The notes under the pieces were generated by a model, which saw only the letters and a list, made by a program, of their open reading frames with translations, searched no databases and was not told the DNA's origin. Source: DATLBY01 sp035526665 (GTDB lineage: Bacteria > Acidobacteriota > Terriglobia > Bryobacterales > Bryobacteraceae). Taken from it: 27,390 bases of DNA. The stretch's first letter is position 1, and the number at the start of each line of letters is the position of its first letter. Made by a program: the position numbers and the translations under genes. Shown piece after piece: positions 23,391 to 27,390 of this stretch. The stretch covers positions 1 through 27,390 of the forward strand of contig DATLBY010000089.1 in the NCBI GenBank assembly GCA_035526665.1, written 5' to 3'.

Positions 23391-25168
23391 CCCTTGTCGA
23401 TCAAAGCATTGGGTGGCTTATTCTACCGCTCGCAGTCTGGTTTCTCGTAAGCGGCGTCGATGACTTTGTTGTGGACTTTACCCGTTGGTTGTTATGGGGT
23501 TACGGAAAAATAAGAAAGCAATACACGAATAATTTGCCAAGCGATGACCGGCTTGCCGATCTACCTGAGAAAAAGATCGCCATCGTTGTCCCCCTATGGC
23601 GGGAGTACACTGTCATCCGGCACATGGTCGAGCATAATAACGCCGCCATCCGCTACTCCAACTATCATTTCTTCATCGGAGGCTACCCGAACGATGACGC
23701 TACTCTGGATGCCGTGCGTGAACTGGAAGACAGGTTTCCCAATGTCCATCTCGCCCTGTGTCCCCACGATGGTCCCACTTCAAAAGCCGACTGCCTCAAT
23801 TGGATTTACCAGAGAATTCTGCTGTACGAGCAGGGGCACGCCGAGCCCTTCGACGTACTGGTCACGCACGATGCCGAGGACCTGATTCACCCCCAATCGC
23901 TGCTCTGGATCAATTTTTATGCCGGCACGCACGACATGATCCAGATTCCAGTGCTGCCGCTGTCGACCCCGTTCCTCGAATGGACCCACGGTGTGTACCG
24001 TGACGAATTCTGCGAATACCAGTCCCGGGATATGCCTGTGCGGCAGTTCATGGGCGCCTTCGTACCCTCCTGCGGCGTCGGCACCGGGTTCACGCGGGGG
24101 GCCCTCGACCGTCTGGCGGTGAGCGAGAGCAACCGTATCTTCGAACCGGCATGTCTCACGGAAGACTACGAAAATGGCTTTCGCCTGCGGCTGCAGGGCG
24201 CGCGACAGATGTTCGTGCCGGTCACATTGCGGGACGGGTCCTTCCTGGCGACACGTGAGCTGTTTCCCCACAGCTTCTACTCCGCCGTCCGGCAACGGAC
24301 CCGCTGGGTGACCGGCATCGCGCTGCAGGGTTGGGAGCGCCACGGGTGGAGCGGCGGACTCGCCATCAGGTACTGGCTGTGGCGCGACCGCAAGGGGCTA
24401 GTCGGCAACCCTCTGAGCCTTTTAGGGAATGCAATTTTCCTTTATGGCGCCGGCACGTGGCTCGCCAGCAGGGTCGCCCACTCACCATGGGGGCTGGGAG
24501 GGGTGTCGCCCGCCGGTATGCCCGCCTGGTTGCTTCCGCTAAACGGCGTGTTCGGTGGCTTGCGCCTGCTCATCCGGTTCTTTTGCGTTGGCAGGATCTG
24601 CGGCTGGAGCTTTGCCGCGGGTGTGCCGCTGCGAACCGTTCTGGCCAACCTGATCAACTCGGCCGCCAGCCTGGCGGCGCTGCATCAGTATTTCCGCGCG
24701 CGGCTGCGGCACGAGCCCCTCCGCTGGCTCAAGACGGAGCATGCCTATCCCTCCCTCAGCGCGCTGAAGCCCCACAAGCCGAAGTTGGGGCAGGTGCTGG
24801 TTGGCTCCTGTTATATCTCCGAGGGCGACCTCCACAATGCGCTGGACACGCAGCCTTCTGGTACCCGCCTGGGCGAGCATCTGATAGCACTCGGGTGCCT
24901 CAGCGAGGATGATCTCTATGAGGGATTGAGTCTCCAGCAAAGTCTTCCTCTGGCGAACCTGGTCGCCAGCGACGTGGAGCGCGAAGTGGCGCGTTCCTTT
25001 CCTTCCCGCCTGCTCAAGGATTGGCGCGTTCTTCCCTTCAAAGTGCAGGCCGGCAGTCTCTACGTTGCGGGTCCGGAACTCCCCACCGACGAATTGCAGC
25101 GTGCCTTGCGCCCGTTTTCCACGCTGGAGATCCGTTTTCATCTGATCACGCCGTCCGGTTTCGAGTAG
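23387..25168 (+). CDS. NfrB-like membrane glycosyltransferase with C-terminal MshEN (c-di-GMP-binding type) domain
   Basis: 593 residues. An N-terminal membrane segment (IGWLILPLAVWFLVSG) leads to a family 2 GT-A domain (about 60-320) with the acidic motif HDAED at 161-165, TED at 258-260 and QRTRW at 303-307, as in processive polysaccharide synthases. Further membrane helices follow (about 340-435). The C-terminus carries two 24-residue MshEN c-di-GMP-binding motifs: one starting KLGQVL at 466 (Lys for Arg and a missing Gly) and a cleaner one starting RLGEHL at 494. The same architecture is seen in NfrB of the phage N4 receptor system, whose glycan synthesis is c-di-GMP dependent. I see no nfrA-like gene here; the next large gene is a TonB receptor. 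The TTG start is the first reasonable codon after an in-frame stop at 23378 and has no Shine-Dalgarno sequence. Confidence 0.88.
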   Translation: MTLVDQSIGWLILPLAVWFLVSGVDDFVVDFTRWLLWGYGKIRKQYTNNLPSDDRLADLPEKKIAIVVPLWREYTVIRHMVEHNNAAIRYSNYHFFIGGYPNDDATLDAVRELEDRFPNVHLALCPHDGPTSKADCLNWIYQRILLYEQGHAEPFDVLVTHDAEDLIHPQSLLWINFYAGTHDMIQIPVLPLSTPFLEWTHGVYRDEFCEYQSRDMPVRQFMGAFVPSCGVGTGFTRGALDRLAVSESNRIFEPACLTEDYENGFRLRLQGARQMFVPVTLRDGSFLATRELFPHSFYSAVRQRTRWVTGIALQGWERHGWSGGLAIRYWLWRDRKGLVGNPLSLLGNAIFLYGAGTWLASRVAHSPWGLGGVSPAGMPAWLLPLNGVFGGLRLLIRFFCVGRICGWSFAAGVPLRTVLANLINSAASLAALHQYFRARLRHEPLRWLKTEHAYPSLSALKPHKPKLGQVLVGSCYISEGDLHNALDTQPSGTRLGEHLIALGCLSEDDLYEGLSLQQSLPLANLVASDVEREVARSFPSRLLKDWRVLPFKVQAGSLYVAGPELPTDELQRALRPFSTLEIRFHLITPSGFE

Positions 25169-25213
25169 ATCGCCGCCGAGTTATTGTAGCTGCGGAGTAA
25201 CGTGTTTGTGCCG

Positions 25214-25219
25214 TATACT
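25214..25219 (+). promoter_or_regulatory. -10-like element before the zinc-ribbon gene
   Basis: TATACT (25214-25219) lies 8 nt before the GTG at 25228, which has no Shine-Dalgarno sequence. No convincing -35 is found at 16-18 bp. If used, the message would be leaderless. Confidence 0.3.
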
Positions 25220-25227
25220 GCTTCAGA

Positions 25228-25383
25228 GTGTTTGGCAATAACAAAGTCTGCCCGAAATGCGGGGTGGCCGACATCCGGCCTTCTTACCATCAAAATTTCC
25301 TGGAGCGGCTTTTGAAATTCCTGCTTCTCCTGCCGTACCGCTGCCGTATCTGCCGGCATCGCTTCCTCCGGTCCCCTTTTTAA
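25228..25383 (+). CDS. Small zinc-ribbon protein, 51 residues
   Basis: A GTG-started frame encodes 51 residues with two knuckles, CPKC at residues 8-11 and CRIC at 39-42, joined by a Leu-rich helix (ERLLKFLLLLPY) and ending HRFLRSPF. Four cysteines spaced like this form a zinc ribbon. Similar tiny proteins with a CPKCG...YRCRxCxxRF pattern are, as I recall, frequent in Acidobacteriota, and their function is unknown. No in-frame ATG exists upstream of the stop at 25198, so the GTG is the most plausible start. A longer frame on the opposite strand here has no recognisable content and is discounted. The gene sits 59 bp after the glycosyltransferase and 46 bp before the TonB receptor. Confidence 0.7.
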   Translation: MFGNNKVCPKCGVADIRPSYHQNFLERLLKFLLLLPYRCRICRHRFLRSPF

Positions 25384-25414
25384 GCAAAACAATCCAAAGT
25401 TACGGCGGTTCTCG

Positions 25415-25420
25415 TATAGT
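25415..25420 (+). promoter_or_regulatory. -10-like element before the third TonB receptor
   Basis: TATAGT (25415-25420) ends 9 nt before the ATG at 25430, in an AT-rich stretch with no Shine-Dalgarno sequence. The -35 position is poor. It is identical in sequence to the -10 of the operon promoter at 3929-3934. Confidence 0.35.
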
Positions 25421-25429
25421 ATTACGATT

Positions 25430-27390
25430 ATGAGAATCGTAGCAATCCTGCTGCTGCTTTCGGTTGCGGGTCTGGCAGGAGACGACGATAGATCTCAGGA
25501 CGACCCCCTAAAAATACCTGTGGTCCACACCACGGTTGTGATTACCGGCACGGCAATTGAACCGGCCATTGACCAGCGCAACCGGGAGGTCTTCAGCGAG
25601 ACACTATTTTCCAGAGATGATCAGGTTTTCCATGCCTTGGCGGCCGGAATCAATGCCGGACAGCATGAGGGCGGTGGTAAATCCGTCGAAATCCGCCGCT
25701 TCGGATTCAACCTCGATCATGGCGGCGTCAACGGCGGTCTGAAAGTCCTGGTGGATGACGTCCAGCAGAATCAAACGACACAGGGCCACGGGCAAGGGTA
25801 TCTCGGGTCGCTGAAATCGCTTAGTCCCGAACTCGTGCAGGAGGTCAACATCATCAACGGACCTTTCAGCGCCGAATATGGCGACTTCAGCGGCCTCGGT
25901 GTGGTGCACATTCGCCTCAGAGAGTCGTTTCCGGACAAGCTGACCGCGCGCCTCCAGGGCGGATCCTACAACAGTTCGCGGGCTTTCCTGTCGTACAGTC
26001 CATTGATCCGGAACGCCGATGCCTTTGTCTCCTATGAAGGCGCCAATACCGACGGCCCTTTTCAGAATCCGCTGGGCTACCGGCGGGACAACATATCGGC
26101 CAACTATACGCGTCATCTGAATGCCTCCAACAGCCTCGGATTTAAATTTAATGGCGGACTAAACCGATTCCAATCCTCCGGCCAGCTCCCGCTGGATCGC
26201 GTGCAGGCGGGCCTGCTCGACCCCTTCGGGTTCGTCGATCCTACCGATGGCGGCCGGGTTCGGGCAGGCACAACAGCCCTCTATTTCCGTCACGACGGCA
26301 AAGCCGGGGATGTATTCAAACTGGACGGCTTTGTGGGGCGATCTCTTTTCGATCTCTACTCGAATTTCACCTTTTTTCTGAACGATCCGGTGGGCGGGGA
26401 CGCTATCCAGCAGCACGATTCGCGCCTTCAGGAGGGGGTGAACGCGCAGTACACCCGCCCCCACCGTTTGGCGGGCTTGCAGGGTCTCCTCACAGGAGGC
26501 GGCAACTTCCACGACAATCAGATTAATGTCGGCCTCTACCCAAGAATCGGCCGCGAGCCTCTGGGAGTCACCACCAGGGCCAATGCTCATGTCACGAACG
26601 CGGCTGGTTATCTGCAGGAAAACTTCAGTCTGCTGCACGGCAAGGTACGGATGGGAGCAGGCGTGCGCTACGACGAATTCCGTTTCGATGTGGCGGATCG
26701 CGTCGAGCCTTCCTTGAGTGGAGTGGCGCCGGCGGGACGCTGGCAGCCGAAGCTCAGCCTCGCCTACACGCCTTCGCAAACATTACCTTTGACGCTCTAC
26801 GCCAACTATGGACGGGGAATATCCACGGCGGACGCGCGCGCGGTGGTGCGGCATCCCGGGAACGTGCGGGTAGCGACAACGGACTTTTTCCAGTTGGGAA
26901 CGTCGCACAAGATCGCCCGCTTTTCCCTGACCAACGATGTATTCCTGATTGACAGGTCGCATGAGCAGGTTTACATTCCGGACGATGGCACATTCGAGTT
27001 CAAGGGGCCGAGCCGCGCTTATGGCTTTGAGAGTAAAGCGTCCATCCAGCTCACCCGCGTGCTTTCGATGAACGGAGGGATTACCAAGGTGGCAAACGCC
27101 TTCTACCGCGGGACTGCCCCGCGAATCTACGTAGATAGCGCTCCGCATTTCACCGCCGATGCCGGTATCACCCTTTCCGGATGGCGCGGCTGGACCGGCT
27201 CACTTCGAATGCGCGCGATCAACCACTACCGGCTTGACGGCGAGGATGCAGCGATCGTAGCCTCAGGACATACCGTATGGGACTTTGGGATGTCACGGCG
27301 CATCCGGCGGGGCGTGGAAATGAATTTCACGCTCGACAACATGTTGAGCCGCCGCTATTACGAGACGCAGAACTATTTCGAATCCCGGCT
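25430..27390 (+). CDS. TonB-dependent receptor (plug + barrel), 3' partial
   Basis: The frame starts at ATG 25430 and is still open at the window edge, giving 653 visible residues. A signal peptide (RIVAILLLLSVAGLAG) is followed by a TonB-box-like TTVVITGT, then the plug domain (residues ~45-170: GGGKSVEIRRFGFN, LVDDVQQNQTT, NIINGPFSAEYGDFSG, VVHIRLRE) and a beta-barrel of amphipathic strands. Unlike the two receptors at 10861-17688 it has no carboxypeptidase-regulatory-like domain and is smaller, closer to the classical siderophore/vitamin receptor plan. The last visible residues (NMLSRRYYETQNYFESR) resemble the penultimate strand region of such receptors, so probably only a few tens of residues are missing. 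The substrate is unknown; nothing adjacent identifies it. Confidence 0.9.
   Translation, partial: MRIVAILLLLSVAGLAGDDDRSQDDPLKIPVVHTTVVITGTAIEPAIDQRNREVFSETLFSRDDQVFHALAAGINAGQHEGGGKSVEIRRFGFNLDHGGVNGGLKVLVDDVQQNQTTQGHGQGYLGSLKSLSPELVQEVNIINGPFSAEYGDFSGLGVVHIRLRESFPDKLTARLQGGSYNSSRAFLSYSPLIRNADAFVSYEGANTDGPFQNPLGYRRDNISANYTRHLNASNSLGFKFNGGLNRFQSSGQLPLDRVQAGLLDPFGFVDPTDGGRVRAGTTALYFRHDGKAGDVFKLDGFVGRSLFDLYSNFTFFLNDPVGGDAIQQHDSRLQEGVNAQYTRPHRLAGLQGLLTGGGNFHDNQINVGLYPRIGREPLGVTTRANAHVTNAAGYLQENFSLLHGKVRMGAGVRYDEFRFDVADRVEPSLSGVAPAGRWQPKLSLAYTPSQTLPLTLYANYGRGISTADARAVVRHPGNVRVATTDFFQLGTSHKIARFSLTNDVFLIDRSHEQVYIPDDGTFEFKGPSRAYGFESKASIQLTRVLSMNGGITKVANAFYRGTAPRIYVDSAPHFTADAGITLSGWRGWTGSLRMRAINHYRLDGEDAAIVASGHTVWDFGMSRRIRRGVEMNFTLDNMLSRRYYETQNYFESR

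Noticed and set aside
25138..25392. 84-codon minus-strand frame opposite the zinc-ribbon gene
   Set aside because: The plus-strand frame has two CxxC knuckles, whereas the minus-strand product shows no motif and overlaps the end of the glycosyltransferase.

Overview
The window looks like chromosome from an Acidobacteriota member, most likely a Solibacter/Bryobacter-type soil organism. This is inferred from gene content, since no rRNA is present. The pointers are planctomycete-type DUF1549/DUF1553 + DUF1501 pairs, several Oar-like TonB-dependent receptors of about 1,100 residues with a carboxypeptidase-regulatory-like N-domain, secreted PQQ enzymes, and a moderately high G+C content. I saw no transposase, integrase, CRISPR array, tRNA or rRNA.

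Layout. (1) 2-3883 (+): the 3' part of a DUF1549/DUF1553 cytochrome-like protein, then a DUF1501 protein with a twin-arginine-like leader. (2) 3947-10821 (+): a tightly packed four-gene operon behind a near-consensus promoter. It encodes a dihaem c-type cytochrome, a PQQ dehydrogenase, a mutarotase/SMP-30 lactonase fusion, and a large secreted glycosidase-like protein. The first three genes overlap by 4 bp at each junction. (3) 10861-17688: two large TonB-dependent receptors transcribed divergently from a shared intergenic region. (4) 17726-20113 (+): a secreted metallo-beta-lactamase-fold hydrolase, then type I glutamine synthetase (469 aa, Tyr397 adenylylation site kept). (5) 20144-23073 (-): a small protein built on the N-terminal domain usually fused to TPR/cyclase regulators, a soluble pyridine-nucleotide transhydrogenase (with terminator), and an orphan NarL-type response regulator. 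(6) 23161-25383 (+): a structured 190-nt leader with a possible 34-codon upstream ORF, an NfrB-like inner-membrane glycosyltransferase carrying a C-terminal MshEN (c-di-GMP-binding type) domain, and a 51-residue zinc-ribbon protein. (7) 25430-27390 (+): a third TonB-dependent receptor that runs off the window.

How the genes may work together. Region 2 reads as a periplasmic oxidation module. The glycosidase would free a sugar and the mutarotase would supply the right anomer. The PQQ dehydrogenase would oxidise it to a lactone and pass electrons to the dihaem cytochrome, and the SMP-30 domain would open the lactone. The PQQ enzyme has the Asp-x-Asp pair associated with lanthanide-dependent enzymes but lacks the usual vicinal cysteines. 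The nearby TonB receptors could import products. Region 6 suggests an exopolysaccharide synthase controlled by c-di-GMP.

A recurring regulatory pattern is that several first genes (3947, 23073, 25228, 25430) have a TATAnT-like -10 element only 8-12 nt before the start codon and no Shine-Dalgarno sequence, which suggests leaderless or near-leaderless mRNAs. Genes inside operons often have clear Shine-Dalgarno sequences.
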